Source: Micromonospora haikouensis (GTDB lineage: Bacteria > Actinomycetota > Actinomycetes > Mycobacteriales > Micromonosporaceae). Taken from it: DNA of 64,000 bases. The notes beneath the pieces were generated by a model, which made no database searches, was not told where the DNA came from, and worked only from the letters and a program-made list of their open reading frames with translations. A program made the position numbers and the translations under genes. Below are positions 26,918-35,211 of the stretch, one piece after another (the stretch's first letter is position 1; the number at the start of each line of letters is the position of its first letter). The stretch covers positions 142,947 through 206,946 of the forward strand of contig NZ_FMCW01000014.1 in assembly GCF_900091595.1 (NCBI RefSeq), written 5' to 3'.

Positions 26918-27895
26918 ATGCCCGAAGCGGACGTCAAGACCGAGAGCGTGGGCACCGTCGTCGTGGCCGGCGCGGCCAACCTCGCCATCGCCGTGGCCAA
27001 GCTCGTCGCCGGGCTGATCTCCGGCTCCGCGGCGATGCTCTCCGAGGCCGCGCACTCCGTCGCCGACACCACCACCGAGGCGCTGCTCTACCTCGCGCTG
27101 CGCCGCGGCGCACGGCCCGCCGACGTCCGCCACCCCTTCGGGTACGGCAAGGAGAGCTACGTCTGGGCGTTCCTCGCCGCGCTGTTCACCTTCGTCGCCG
27201 GGGCCGGCTTCGCCATCACCCACGGCGTCACCACCATCCTCGTGCACAAACACAGCGGCAACTACCTCGTCGCGTACGTCGTGCTGGCCGTGTCCTTCGC
27301 CGTCGAGTCGGTCTCCCTGGCCCGGGCGACCCGGCAGATCCGCGCCGAGTCACGCCGCTGGAACACCACGCCGCGGCGCTTCCTGCGACTCACCGCCGAC
27401 ACCACCGTCAAGGCCGTCTTCCTGGAGGACAGCGCCGCCCTGATCGGCCTGCTGCTCGCCGCCGTCGGCCTCGGCCTGTCCCACCTCACCGGCGACGAAC
27501 TCTACGACGGCCTCGCCTCCATCGCCATCGGCCTGCTGCTGCTCGTCGTCGCGATCACCCTCGCCAAGGCCAACATCTCGCTGCTCGTCGGGCGCTCCGT
27601 GCCCGAGCGGCTGCGCCACGAGATCGCGGCGGAACTCGACGGGCTGCCCGCCGTCGAACGCATCGACACGCTGCTCACCATGCAGCTCGGCCCCGAGGAC
27701 ATGCTGGTCGCCGCCAAGGTCGACTTCCGCGACGACGCCACCGGCGCCGACATCGAGGCCGCCGCCGACGAGGCCGAGCGCCGCCTCACCGCCCGCTACC
27801 CCGAGATCGGGTACGTCTTCCTCGACCCCACCCCGTCGCGCCCCGAGACCCGCAACCGGCGCACCCGGCACATCCAGGACGAGCCGCCACGCTGA
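26918..27895 (+). CDS. Cation diffusion facilitator family metal transporter
   Basis: The 325-residue protein has six membrane helices and the CDF phrases SGSAAMLSEAAHSVADTTTE, HPFGYGKESYVWAF and SAALIGLLLAAVG, plus a cytoplasmic C-terminal domain. The metal site residues His/Asp in helices 2 and 5 are present in AHSVAD and in LEDSAAL, where the first position is Glu instead of His. Such proteins export zinc, iron or manganese in exchange for protons. A leaderless promoter (TAGGGT at 26906-26911) precedes the ATG; it is divergent from pafB. Confidence 0.93.
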   Translation: MPEADVKTESVGTVVVAGAANLAIAVAKLVAGLISGSAAMLSEAAHSVADTTTEALLYLALRRGARPADVRHPFGYGKESYVWAFLAALFTFVAGAGFAITHGVTTILVHKHSGNYLVAYVVLAVSFAVESVSLARATRQIRAESRRWNTTPRRFLRLTADTTVKAVFLEDSAALIGLLLAAVGLGLSHLTGDELYDGLASIAIGLLLLVVAITLAKANISLLVGRSVPERLRHEIAAELDGLPAVERIDTLLTMQLGPEDMLVAAKVDFRDDATGADIEAAADEAERRLTARYPEIGYVFLDPTPSRPETRNRRTRHIQDEPPR

Positions 27896-27940
27896 CCCCG
27901 CCGCCGTGCCCCGCGCCCGGCAACCGCTAGCGTGCACCGC

Positions 27941-29026
27941 ATGGTGCGATGGCGGGCGGGAACCGTGACGGCGCTGCGGCGGGAGTGGACCGGCGCGATC
28001 GAACTGGACGTCACACTCGCCGACGGCACCACCATGCGGGCCCTGGCCTACCCGCACCTCGTCGGCCGCCCCGCGCCCGGCGACCGGGTGCTCCTCAACG
28101 CCGGGGCGCTGCTCATGGGCCTCGGCACCGGCGGGTACGCGCTCGTCGTGGCCCTGCCCGACCGGCTGCCGCCCGACCCGCCGCAGGCCGGCGACACCCG
28201 CGACGCCGGGCACCTCGTCAAGGCCCGCTACACGCCCCTGCAACCCATCCTGCTCGGCGTCGACGAGGAGGCCAGCCCCCACCGCGAGGTGCTCGCCACC
28301 GCCGAGGACGTCGCCGGCCTGCCCGTCGTCACCGCCGACCTGCACTCCGCCCTGCCCGCCATCCTCGCCGGCATCCACGCCGACGCCCCCGACGCCTGCG
28401 TCGCCTACCTGCTCACCGACGGCGGCGCGCTGCCCGCCTGGTTCTCCCGCGCCCTCGACGGGCTACGCGGCCGGCTCGCCGGCACCGTCAGCGTCGGGCA
28501 GGCGTTCGGCGGCGACCTGGAGGCCACCACCGTGCACAGCGGCCTGCTCGCCGCCCGGCACGTGCTCGCCGCCGACGTGGTCATCTGCGCCCAGGGCCCC
28601 GGCAACCTCGGCACCGGCACCCGCTGGGGCTACTCCGGCGTGGCCGTCGGCGAGGCCGTCAACGCCGTCGCCGCCCTCGGCGGGAAACCCGTCGGCTCCC
28701 TGCGCATCTCGGACGCCGACCCCCGCCCCCGGCACCGTGGCGTGTCCCACCACAGCCTCACCGCGTACGGCCGGGTCGCGCTCGCCCCCGCCGACCTCGT
28801 CGTGCCCGACGACCTGCCCGCCGCCCTGGCCGACGACATCGACGCCGCGCTCGCCCCCCTCGCCGGGCGGCACCGCATCGTCCGGGTCCCCACCGACGGG
28901 CTCGACGCCGCGCTGCGCGCCAGCCCCGTGCCCCTGTCCACCATGGGCCGCAGCCTCGACGCCGACCACGCCTACTTCCTCGCCGCCGCAGCCGCCGGCC
29001 GGCACGCCGCCGCCCTCGCCCGCTGA
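27941..29026 (+). CDS. DUF3866 family protein
   Basis: The 361-residue protein matches DUF3866 with phrases such as RYTPLQPILLGVDEEASPHR, AYLLTDGGALPAWFSR, CAQGPGNLGTGTRWGYSGV and HRGVSHHSLTAYGR. The family has no known function; the sequence is soluble and Ala/Asp-rich. The ATG at 27941 is eight bases after TAGCGT (27928-27933), the leaderless pattern; a GTG at 27932 inside that box is less likely. It lies between the CDF gene and the Pup locus. Confidence 0.88.
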   Translation: MVRWRAGTVTALRREWTGAIELDVTLADGTTMRALAYPHLVGRPAPGDRVLLNAGALLMGLGTGGYALVVALPDRLPPDPPQAGDTRDAGHLVKARYTPLQPILLGVDEEASPHREVLATAEDVAGLPVVTADLHSALPAILAGIHADAPDACVAYLLTDGGALPAWFSRALDGLRGRLAGTVSVGQAFGGDLEATTVHSGLLAARHVLAADVVICAQGPGNLGTGTRWGYSGVAVGEAVNAVAALGGKPVGSLRISDADPRPRHRGVSHHSLTAYGRVALAPADLVVPDDLPAALADDIDAALAPLAGRHRIVRVPTDGLDAALRASPVPLSTMGRSLDADHAYFLAAAAAGRHAAALAR

Positions 29027-29134
29027 TTCGCCGTCTTCCCGGCTACGGCCGGGCGGCGCGGCGGCCGGGCAGCGCGGCGGCCGGGCGCGGCTACGGCCGG
29101 GCTGTGCGGCTGTGCCCAGGCGGCGCGGGAGACC
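29027..29134. repeat. Short tandem GGCCGGGCGGCG-type repeats
   Basis: This gap holds several imperfect copies of a GC-rich unit (CGGCTACGGCCGGGC and CGGCGGCCGGGC). It lies between convergent genes and may contribute to termination. Confidence 0.4.
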
Positions 29135-29323
29135 TCAGGCCAGGAAGATCAACGCCAGCCAGCCGCCGACGATCACCACCAACGCCGCGGCCAACACCCA
29201 CGTCGGCACCGTGTACTCGCCGCGCCGGTTCCGCTCCACCTCCGCGCGGATCTTCTCCCGGCGGCGGTCGATCCAGTTCAACTTCTCGGCGCCGCGCTCG
29301 CGCCCCGGAGGTTCAGACATCAT
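29135..29323 (-). CDS. Small single-span membrane protein downstream of pafA's neighbours
   Basis: The 62-residue protein has a charged N-terminal half (LNWIDRRREKIRAEVERNRRGEYTVP across residues 14-40) and a C-terminal membrane helix (WVLAAALVVIVGGWLALIFL). Two adjacent ATG codons at 29323 and 29320 are possible starts; TAGGCT lies about nine bases upstream. It runs in the same direction as pafA and follows it by 68 bases. Function unknown, but the topology (N-terminus in, tail anchor) is clear. Confidence 0.75.
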   Translation of the reverse strand: MMSEPPGRERGAEKLNWIDRRREKIRAEVERNRRGEYTVPTWVLAAALVVIVGGWLALIFLA

Positions 29324-29391
29324 GGCAGCGCCAGCCTACCCGGACGGCCCCCTCCCGCCGCGACCAGCGCCGCACGAGGGGGCCCACCGGA

Positions 29392-30750
29392 TCACATGCT
29401 CGCGATCAACCGCTCCACCCGCTCGTCGTACGCCCGGAACGGGTCCTTGCACAGCACGGTGCGCTGCGCCTGGTCGTTGAGCTTCAGGTGCACCCAGTCG
29501 ACCGTGAAGTCACGCCGCTTCTCCTGCGCGTGCCGGATGAACTCCCCCCGCAGCCGCGCCCGCGTCGTCTGCGGCGGCGTCTCCTTCGCCTCGAAGATCT
29601 CCGGATCCGTCGCCACCCGGTCCACCTCCCCGCGCCGCTCCAACAGCCCGTACAGGCCCCGCCCACGCCGCAGGTCGTGATACGCCAGGTCCATCTGCGC
29701 CACCCGGGGATGCGACAACGGCAGGTCGTGCTTGCGCTGGTACCGCTCGATCAGCCGCAGCTTCGACACCCAGTCGATCTCCCGCGACACCGGCTCCAGG
29801 TCACCGGTCTCCACCGCCCGCAGCACCCGGCCCCACAGCTCCACCACCCGCTTGGCCGTCTGGTCCCCGCCCCGGCGCTCCACGAACTCCGTCGCCTTCG
29901 CCAGGTATTCCTGCTGGATCTCCAGCGCGCTGACCTCCTTGCCGGAGGCAAGCCGCACCTTCCGCCGGCCGGTGATGTCGTGCGACACCTCGCGGATCGC
30001 CCGGATCGGGTTCTCCAGCGACAGGTCCCGCATCACCACCCCCGCCTCGATCATCCGCAGCACGATGTCCGCGGAACCGACCTTCAGCAGCGTGGTGACC
30101 TCGTTCATGTTCGAGTCACCCACGATGACGTGCAGCCGCCGGTACCGCTCCGCGTCCGCGTGCGGCTCGTCGCGGGTGTTGATGATCGGCCGGCTCCGGG
30201 TCGTCGCCGACGACACCCCCTCCCAGATGTGCTCCGCCCGCTGCGACAGGCAGTAGACCGCACCCCGGGGCGTCTGCAACACCTTGCCCGCCCCACAGAT
30301 CAACTGCCGCGTCACCAGGAACGGAATCAGCACGTCCGCCAGCCGGCCGAACTCGCCGTGCCGGGAGACCAGGTAGTTCTCGTGACAGCCGTACGAGTTC
30401 CCCGCCGAGTCGGTGTTGTTCTTGAACAGGTAGATCTCACCCGCGATGCCCTCGTCGTGCAGCCGCTTCTCCGCGTCGATGAGCAGCCCCTCCAGGATCC
30501 GCTCCCCCGCCCGGTCGTGGGCCACCAGGTCCACCACCGAGTCGCACTCCGGCGTCGCATATTCCGGGTGGGAACCCACGTCCAGATAGAGCCGGGCGCC
30601 GTTGCGCAGGAACACGTTGCTCGACCGGCCCCACGACACCACCCGGCGGAACAGGTACCGCGCGACCTCGTCGGGGGACAGCCGCCGCTGCCCACGGTAG
30701 GTGCAGGTGACGCCGTACTCGGTCTCAAGGCCGAAGATTCGCCGCTCCAT
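29392..30750 (-). CDS. pafA: Pup-protein ligase PafA
   Basis: The 452-residue enzyme joins the C-terminal glutamate of Pup to lysines of target proteins with ATP, marking them for the proteasome. It begins MERRIFGLETEYGV, the ATP/Mg binding strand of this glutamine-synthetase-like fold. It also contains IYLFKNNTDSAGNSYGCHENY, RPIINTRDEPHAD, RLHVIVGDSNMNE and the C-terminal domain ending RLIASM. Length and motifs are those of active PafA. TAATGT lies six bases before the ATG on this strand, so a leaderless start is likely. Confidence 0.98.
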   Translation of the reverse strand: MERRIFGLETEYGVTCTYRGQRRLSPDEVARYLFRRVVSWGRSSNVFLRNGARLYLDVGSHPEYATPECDSVVDLVAHDRAGERILEGLLIDAEKRLHDEGIAGEIYLFKNNTDSAGNSYGCHENYLVSRHGEFGRLADVLIPFLVTRQLICGAGKVLQTPRGAVYCLSQRAEHIWEGVSSATTRSRPIINTRDEPHADAERYRRLHVIVGDSNMNEVTTLLKVGSADIVLRMIEAGVVMRDLSLENPIRAIREVSHDITGRRKVRLASGKEVSALEIQQEYLAKATEFVERRGGDQTAKRVVELWGRVLRAVETGDLEPVSREIDWVSKLRLIERYQRKHDLPLSHPRVAQMDLAYHDLRRGRGLYGLLERRGEVDRVATDPEIFEAKETPPQTTRARLRGEFIRHAQEKRRDFTVDWVHLKLNDQAQRTVLCKDPFRAYDERVERLIASM

Positions 30751-30811
30751 GAGTTGACATTAGTCCTCTCCGGCCCCGAATGGGCAGGGCTGACCACCCG
30801 GACACACGCGA

Positions 30812-30835
30812 CCGGCCACCCATCTGGGTGGCCGG
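30812..30835 (-). terminator. Hairpin terminator after prcA
   Basis: A perfect 10-bp stem (CCGGCCACCC at 30812-30821 and its complement at 30826-30835) with a 4-base loop lies 53 bases past the prcA stop, before pafA. It separates the pup-prcB-prcA transcript from pafA. Confidence 0.7.
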
Positions 30836-30887
30836 CCAGGTGATCACTGTTGCCGAACGGTCACGCCCCGGGCGTGTCGGACCCGCG

Positions 30888-31700
30888 CTACCCCTCCAGG
30901 TCCGCCGAACCCGCCGACGTCGTCGGCTTCCCCGCCTCCTGCGTCGGCGTCGCCGGGGTCTCCGGACGCTCCTCGGTCGCCGGCTCCTTCGACTCCTCCG
31001 CCTCGGCGTCCAGCAGCGCGGTCAGGGCCGCACCGGTGATCCGCCGGAACGTCCGGCCCTTACGGTGCCGGTCCAGGACCGCCACCTCCAACTGGTGGGC
31101 CGCGATCGTCCGCGCCGCCCCGCCCTCACCGCCGACGCTGCCCAACGCCGCCACGGCCACCCGGACCGCCTCACCGAGCGACATGTCCGGCCGGTGCTGC
31201 GACTTGAGCACACCGGAGATCGCCTCGGCCTGCCCACCCATCGCCATCCGGCCCGGCTCGTCGTTGACCGAACCGTCGTACGTCAACCGGTAGAGCGCGT
31301 CGGCCTCCGGCGTCGCACCCACCTCCGCCACGCAGATCTCCACCTCGAACGGCTTCGACTGCTCGGTGAAGATGGCGCCGAGGGTCTGCGCGTACGCGTT
31401 GGCCAACGCCAGACCCGTCACGTCCCGCCGGTCGTAGCTCAGGCCGTTGAGGTCGGCCATCCGGACCCCGGCGCGACGCAGATTCTCGAACTCGTTGTAC
31501 CGGCCCACGGCGGCGAAGCCGATCCGGTCGTAGATCTCACTGACCTTGTGCAGGGTGCTGGAGAGGTTCTCCGCGACGAAGAGCACCCCGCCGGAGTAGC
31601 TCAGGACCACCGCGCTGCGGCCCCGGGCGATGCCCTTGCGGGCCAGCTCGGAGCGGTCGCGCATGATCTGCTCGGGCGAGGCGTAGAACTGCATGGCCAC
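30888..31700 (-). CDS. prcA: 20S proteasome alpha subunit
   Basis: The roughly 270-residue protein begins (V)AMQFYASPEQIMRDRSELARKGIARG, the gate-forming N-terminus of actinobacterial alpha subunits. It has GVLFVAENLSSTLHKVSEIYDRIGF and YNEFENLRRAGVR. The C-terminal 45 residues are acidic, Pro/Thr-rich and disordered. GTG at 31700 follows AAAGGAG by ten bases; ATG at 31694 is a close alternative. It forms the outer rings of the core particle with PrcB, encoded 62 bases upstream. Confidence 0.97.
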   Translation of the reverse strand: MAMQFYASPEQIMRDRSELARKGIARGRSAVVLSYSGGVLFVAENLSSTLHKVSEIYDRIGFAAVGRYNEFENLRRAGVRMADLNGLSYDRRDVTGLALANAYAQTLGAIFTEQSKPFEVEICVAEVGATPEADALYRLTYDGSVNDEPGRMAMGGQAEAISGVLKSQHRPDMSLGEAVRVAVAALGSVGGEGGAARTIAAHQLEVAVLDRHRKGRTFRRITGAALTALLDAEAEESKEPATEERPETPATPTQEAGKPTTSAGSADLEG

Positions 31701-31762
31701 GGCGGCGGTTCTCCTTTGGGCGCTGTGCTGACGACGACTGCTGACTAAGGCGGAGGCGGGGC

Positions 31763-32602
31763 TCAGCCGCCCGGGTTCTCCATCCGGCCGGCCACCACGG
31801 CCTCGGCGATCGCGGCCGTCTCGGCGTCGGTGAGCCGGTGGGTGCCCTCCGCCGTCGCCGTCATCACCACCGGGTAGATCCGGCGGGTCAGGTCCGGGCC
31901 ACCGGTGGCCGTGTCGTCGTCGGCCGCGTCGTAGAGCGCCTCCACCGCGAGCCGCACCGCGTCGTCGACCGACAGGCCAGCCCGGAACCGCTTCTTCAAC
32001 GCCGACCGCGCGAAGATCGAACCGGAGCCGATCGCGTCGTAACCGGTCTCCTCGTAGGGGCCGCCGGTGACGTCGAAGCTGAAGATCCGCCCCGCCCGCG
32101 CCGGGTCGGCGGCGGCCAGGTCGAACCCGGCGAACAGCGGGATCACCGCGAGGCCCTGCATGGCCGCGCCCAGGTTGCCCCGGATCATCGACGCCAGCCG
32201 GTTGGCCTTGCCGTCGAGCGAGAGCATCGCGCCCTCGATCTTCTCGTAGTGCTCCAGCTCCACCTGGAACAGTCGCATCAGCTCGATGCCGATGCCCGCG
32301 GTGCCCGCGATGCCGACCAGCGAGTACGCGTCGGCCGGGTGCACCTTCTCGATGTCCCGCTGGGCGATCAGGTTGCCCATGGTGGCCCGTCGGTCGCCCG
32401 CCATCACCACGCCACCGGCGGCCGAGATGGCCACGATGGTGGTCGCGTGCGGCGCCAGGTCGGCGGCCATGCCGGGCGGCAACGGCCGACGGCCGGGCAG
32501 CATCTCGGGGGCCACCCTGCTCAGGAAAGACGTGAAGGACGACGTCCCCGCGTTGGTGAACACATCTGGTAGACGCCCGGATGGATCAAAACCCGCTGCC
32601 AC
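31763..32602 (-). CDS. prcB: 20S proteasome beta subunit (catalytic)
   Basis: The 279-residue precursor has a propeptide of about 53 residues (FDPSGRLPDVF...LLPGRRPLPPG-like) and the cleavage site DLAPHA-TTIVAI, leaving Thr as the catalytic N-terminus. It also has GVVMAGDRRATMGNLIAQRDI and SGSIFARSALKKRF. GTG at 32602 is supported by GAAGGG in front and by the conserved propeptide, which means that the first 82 bases overlap the upstream endonuclease-like gene in another frame. Confidence 0.97.
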   Translation of the reverse strand: MAAGFDPSGRLPDVFTNAGTSSFTSFLSRVAPEMLPGRRPLPPGMAADLAPHATTIVAISAAGGVVMAGDRRATMGNLIAQRDIEKVHPADAYSLVGIAGTAGIGIELMRLFQVELEHYEKIEGAMLSLDGKANRLASMIRGNLGAAMQGLAVIPLFAGFDLAAADPARAGRIFSFDVTGGPYEETGYDAIGSGSIFARSALKKRFRAGLSVDDAVRLAVEALYDAADDDTATGGPDLTRRIYPVVMTATAEGTHRLTDAETAAIAEAVVAGRMENPGG

Positions 32603-33189
32603 GTGGTTCCCTTCAGGTACGTGATCGCCCTGGCCAGCCTCGTAGGACTGTCACGGAACTGGCCAAGACCACCGTTGCAATTGAAGCAGAGTATCCCGCG
32701 CACCCAGCCGGTGCGATGATCGTGGTCCAGATGTTGCGGGTCCGCGCCACCACAGATCGCGCAGACCCCGCCCTGCTCGGCGAGGAGCTCGTCGAACTCC
32801 TTCTGCCCCACCCCGTAGCGGCGACGGAGGTGGTATTCGCGGGTGCCACCGTAGAGCCGCTGCACCGCTTCCCTGCCACGGGCGTTGTGGCACGGTTTGC
32901 AGTACGTGTGCCGCCCGCCGGCCTTCCTGGTGCGCGGAAAGTCCTCAAGCGGCTTGATGTCTCCGCAGTCGGGACACCATTTCAGCCCGACGGGGACCGG
33001 AACCGGAGCCCTCTTCGGCGCGCTGATCCCGCGCTTGCGGCGGCTCGCCTCCGAGCGGGCCGCCGCGCAGCTCTTGCAGTAAAAAGCCAGCCCGTCCGCG
33101 CGCCGCCGGTTGCGGTGGAACTCGGTCGTGGGCAGCAGGCGCTCACACTGGGGACACCTCTTGTCCGATGCGCTGGGCAAATCGGACAT
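32521..33189 (-). CDS. Endonuclease VII-like HNH protein with zinc ribbons
   Basis: The 222-residue protein has two Cys-rich modules (CPQCERLLPTTEF...YCKSC and WCPDCGDIKPLEDF...YCKPC) followed by an HNH/endonuclease VII domain (CAICGG, LDHDHRTGWVRGILCFNCN). All metal and catalytic residues of the HNH fold are visible. It sits between pup and prcB, 6 bases after the pup stop on the same strand, and its end overlaps prcB by 82 bases. A gene of this type at this place is known in several actinobacteria, but its role with Pup or the proteasome is not established. Confidence 0.92.
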   Translation of the reverse strand: MSDLPSASDKRCPQCERLLPTTEFHRNRRRADGLAFYCKSCAAARSEASRRKRGISAPKRAPVPVPVGLKWCPDCGDIKPLEDFPRTRKAGGRHTYCKPCHNARGREAVQRLYGGTREYHLRRRYGVGQKEFDELLAEQGGVCAICGGADPQHLDHDHRTGWVRGILCFNCNGGLGQFRDSPTRLARAITYLKGTTWQRVLIHPGVYQMCSPTRGRRPSRLS

Positions 33190-33195
33190 ATAGCA

Positions 33196-33411
33196 TCATT
33201 CACCCCCCTTTTGGACATATCCCCTCACGAACTCCTCTGCGTTCTCCTCCAGGACGGAGTCGATCTCGTCGAGCAGGTCGTCGACGTCCTCGGTGATCTC
33301 GGCGTGCCGCTCGGCGACCTCCGGGTTCGCCTCGGTGGTGACGTCCTCGATCTCCTCGCCCTGCCGGGCCTTGCCCGACTGCGACTGCCCGCCGCTGTCA
33401 CGAGTGGCCAT
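33196..33411 (-). CDS. pup: Prokaryotic ubiquitin-like protein Pup
   Basis: The 71-residue protein is disordered and acidic, with the helix LDEIDSVLEENAEEFVRGYVQ that binds Mpa and the C-terminus KGGE. Ending in Glu rather than Gln means that it can be ligated without prior deamidation. The start at 33411 (ATGGCC) has GGAGGAGGCAGC in front; five further codons upstream include that site and are not translated. It is the first gene of the pup-endonuclease-prcB-prcA transcript. Confidence 0.97.
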   Translation of the reverse strand: MATRDSGGQSQSGKARQGEEIEDVTTEANPEVAERHAEITEDVDDLLDEIDSVLEENAEEFVRGYVQKGGE

Positions 33412-33461
33412 TGCTGCCTCCTCCACGATCGTCTCCGATGAACTTACCTCGCGGAGGCGAC

Positions 33462-33503
33462 GAAAAGCCCGCCGCGCGCCGGCTTGGCGCGGGGCGGGCT
33501 TTC
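33462..33503 (-). terminator. Hairpin terminator between dop and pup
   Basis: Arms at 33462-33480 and 33486-33503 pair over about 18 positions with one or two mismatches (GAAAGCCCGCC-type stem). It lies 16 bases past the dop stop and upstream of the pup start. Confidence 0.7.
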
Positions 33504-33518
33504 GGGCTCACGGCAGGG

Positions 33519-35036
33519 TCAGCCGCCGGTCAGCGTCTCCAGCAGGTCCTTCGCGCTGACGCACCGGTCGAACAGGGCGCCGACGTGCTTGCGGGTGCCC
33601 CGCTCCGGCTCCATCATCGGCACCCGCACCAGCGACTCCCGGCCCACGTCGAAGATCACCGAGTCCCAGCTCGCGGCGACCACCTCGGAGGCGTACTGGG
33701 CCAGGCAGCGGCCCCGGAAGTAGGCCCGGGTGTCCTCCGGCGGCTCGGTCATCGCCGTGCGGGTCTGCTCGTCGGTCAGCAGCGTCTTCATCGACCCGCG
33801 CTGCACGAGCCGGTGGTAGAGGCCCTTCTCCGGCCGCACGTCGGAGTACTGGAGGTCGACCAGTTGGAGCTTGTGCGAGCCCCAGCCGAGTTTCTCCCGC
33901 TCCCGGTAGCCCTCCAGCAGCCGCAGCTTCGCCACCCAGTCCAGCTCGTCGGCGCACTCGAACGCGTCGCGGCCAAGCCGGTCGAGCACGCTCTCCCAGC
34001 GGTCGAGCACGTCGGCGGTCTGCTCGTCGACGTCGGTGCCGTACCGGTCGTCCACGAAGGAGCTGACCCGCTCGAAGTAGGCCCACTGCACGTCCAGGGC
34101 GGTCAGCCGACGCCCGTCGCGCAGCCGCATCAGGTGCTTGAGCGACGGGTCGTGGCTGACGGCGCGCAGCTCGCTCACCGGGTCGGCGATGCCCAGGTCC
34201 GGCCCGAGGGCCTTCTGCTCGATCATGGTGAGGATCAGGGCGGTGGTGCCGACCTTGAGGTACGTGGAGATCTCCGACAGGTTGGCGTCGCCGATGATGA
34301 CGTGCAGCCGGCGGTACTTGTCGGCGTCGGCGTGCGGCTCGTCGCGGGTGTTGATGATGGGCCGCTTGAGCGTCGTCTCCAGGCCGACCTCGACCTCGAA
34401 GAAGTCGGCGCGCTGGGAGATCTGGAAGCCGCTGGCGCCGCCGTCCTGGCCGATGCCGACGCGGCCGGCGCCGCAGACGATCTGCCGGGTGACGAAGAAC
34501 GGCGTCAGGTAGGCGACGATGTCGGCGAACGGCGTCTGCCGGCGCATCAGGTAGTTCTCGTGGGCGCCGTAGCTGGCGCCCTTGTTGTCGGTGTTGTTCT
34601 TGTAGAGGTGGATGGGCTGGGTGCCCGGGATGGTGGCGGCCCGGCGGGCGGCCTCGGCCATCACCCGTTCGCCGGCCTTGTCCCACCGGACCACGTCGAG
34701 GGGGTTGGTGACCTCGGGGGTGGAGTATTCGGGGTGGGCGTGGTCGACGTAGAGGCGGGCGCCGTTGGTGAGTATGACGTTGGCCAGCCCGAGATCCTCG
34801 TCGGCGAGGGCCTCGGCGGGGTCGTACGCGGCGCCGGAGTAGGTGAAGCCGCGGGCGTCGCGCAGCGGCGACTCCTCTTCGTAGTCCCAGCGGGCCCGGC
34901 CGCCCCGGTTGAGTTCGGGGCGTGCCCCGTAGGCGTTGACCACCTGGGAGGAGGTGACCATCGGGTTGGCCCCCGCCTGGCCGGGCACGGAGATGCCGTA
35001 CTCGACCTCGGTGCCCATGATCCGTCTTACGCTCAT
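33519..35036 (-). CDS. dop: Pup deamidase/depupylase Dop
   Basis: The 505-residue protein is the paralogue of PafA that removes Pup from tagged proteins and deamidates Pup-Gln. It starts (M)SVRRIMGTEVEYGIS. The Dop-specific loop follows near residues 40-80 (LNRGGRARWDYEEESPLRDARG in part), with HLYKNNTDNKGASYGAHENY-like text and RPIINTRDEPHADADKYRRL. Since Pup here already ends in Glu, depupylation should be its main role. ATG 35036 was chosen; ATG 35018 at the second Met is possible. Confidence 0.96.
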   Translation of the reverse strand: MSVRRIMGTEVEYGISVPGQAGANPMVTSSQVVNAYGARPELNRGGRARWDYEEESPLRDARGFTYSGAAYDPAEALADEDLGLANVILTNGARLYVDHAHPEYSTPEVTNPLDVVRWDKAGERVMAEAARRAATIPGTQPIHLYKNNTDNKGASYGAHENYLMRRQTPFADIVAYLTPFFVTRQIVCGAGRVGIGQDGGASGFQISQRADFFEVEVGLETTLKRPIINTRDEPHADADKYRRLHVIIGDANLSEISTYLKVGTTALILTMIEQKALGPDLGIADPVSELRAVSHDPSLKHLMRLRDGRRLTALDVQWAYFERVSSFVDDRYGTDVDEQTADVLDRWESVLDRLGRDAFECADELDWVAKLRLLEGYREREKLGWGSHKLQLVDLQYSDVRPEKGLYHRLVQRGSMKTLLTDEQTRTAMTEPPEDTRAYFRGRCLAQYASEVVAASWDSVIFDVGRESLVRVPMMEPERGTRKHVGALFDRCVSAKDLLETLTGG

Positions 35037-35160
35037 CAACCTACCCGCTTCGCTCGCCGACCCGGTCCCCCGTCACGTCGAGCGTAGTCCGCGTCGCGCG
35101 GTGCGGGGGCGCGGCGGGCGGCCACGTCGGGGCGGGTGTCGTGTCGGTGCGGGGACGCGA

Positions 35161-35192
35161 CGGGGCCCGCGACGTCGCTGTCGCGGGCCCCG
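35161..35192 (-). terminator. Hairpin terminator after mpa
   Basis: A perfect 13-bp stem (CGGGGCCCGCGAC at 35161-35173 and its complement at 35180-35192) with a 6-base loop lies 19 bases past the mpa stop, so mpa and dop are separate transcripts. Confidence 0.75.
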
Positions 35193-35211
35193 GTCGTGTT
35201 GTCGGGGGTGG

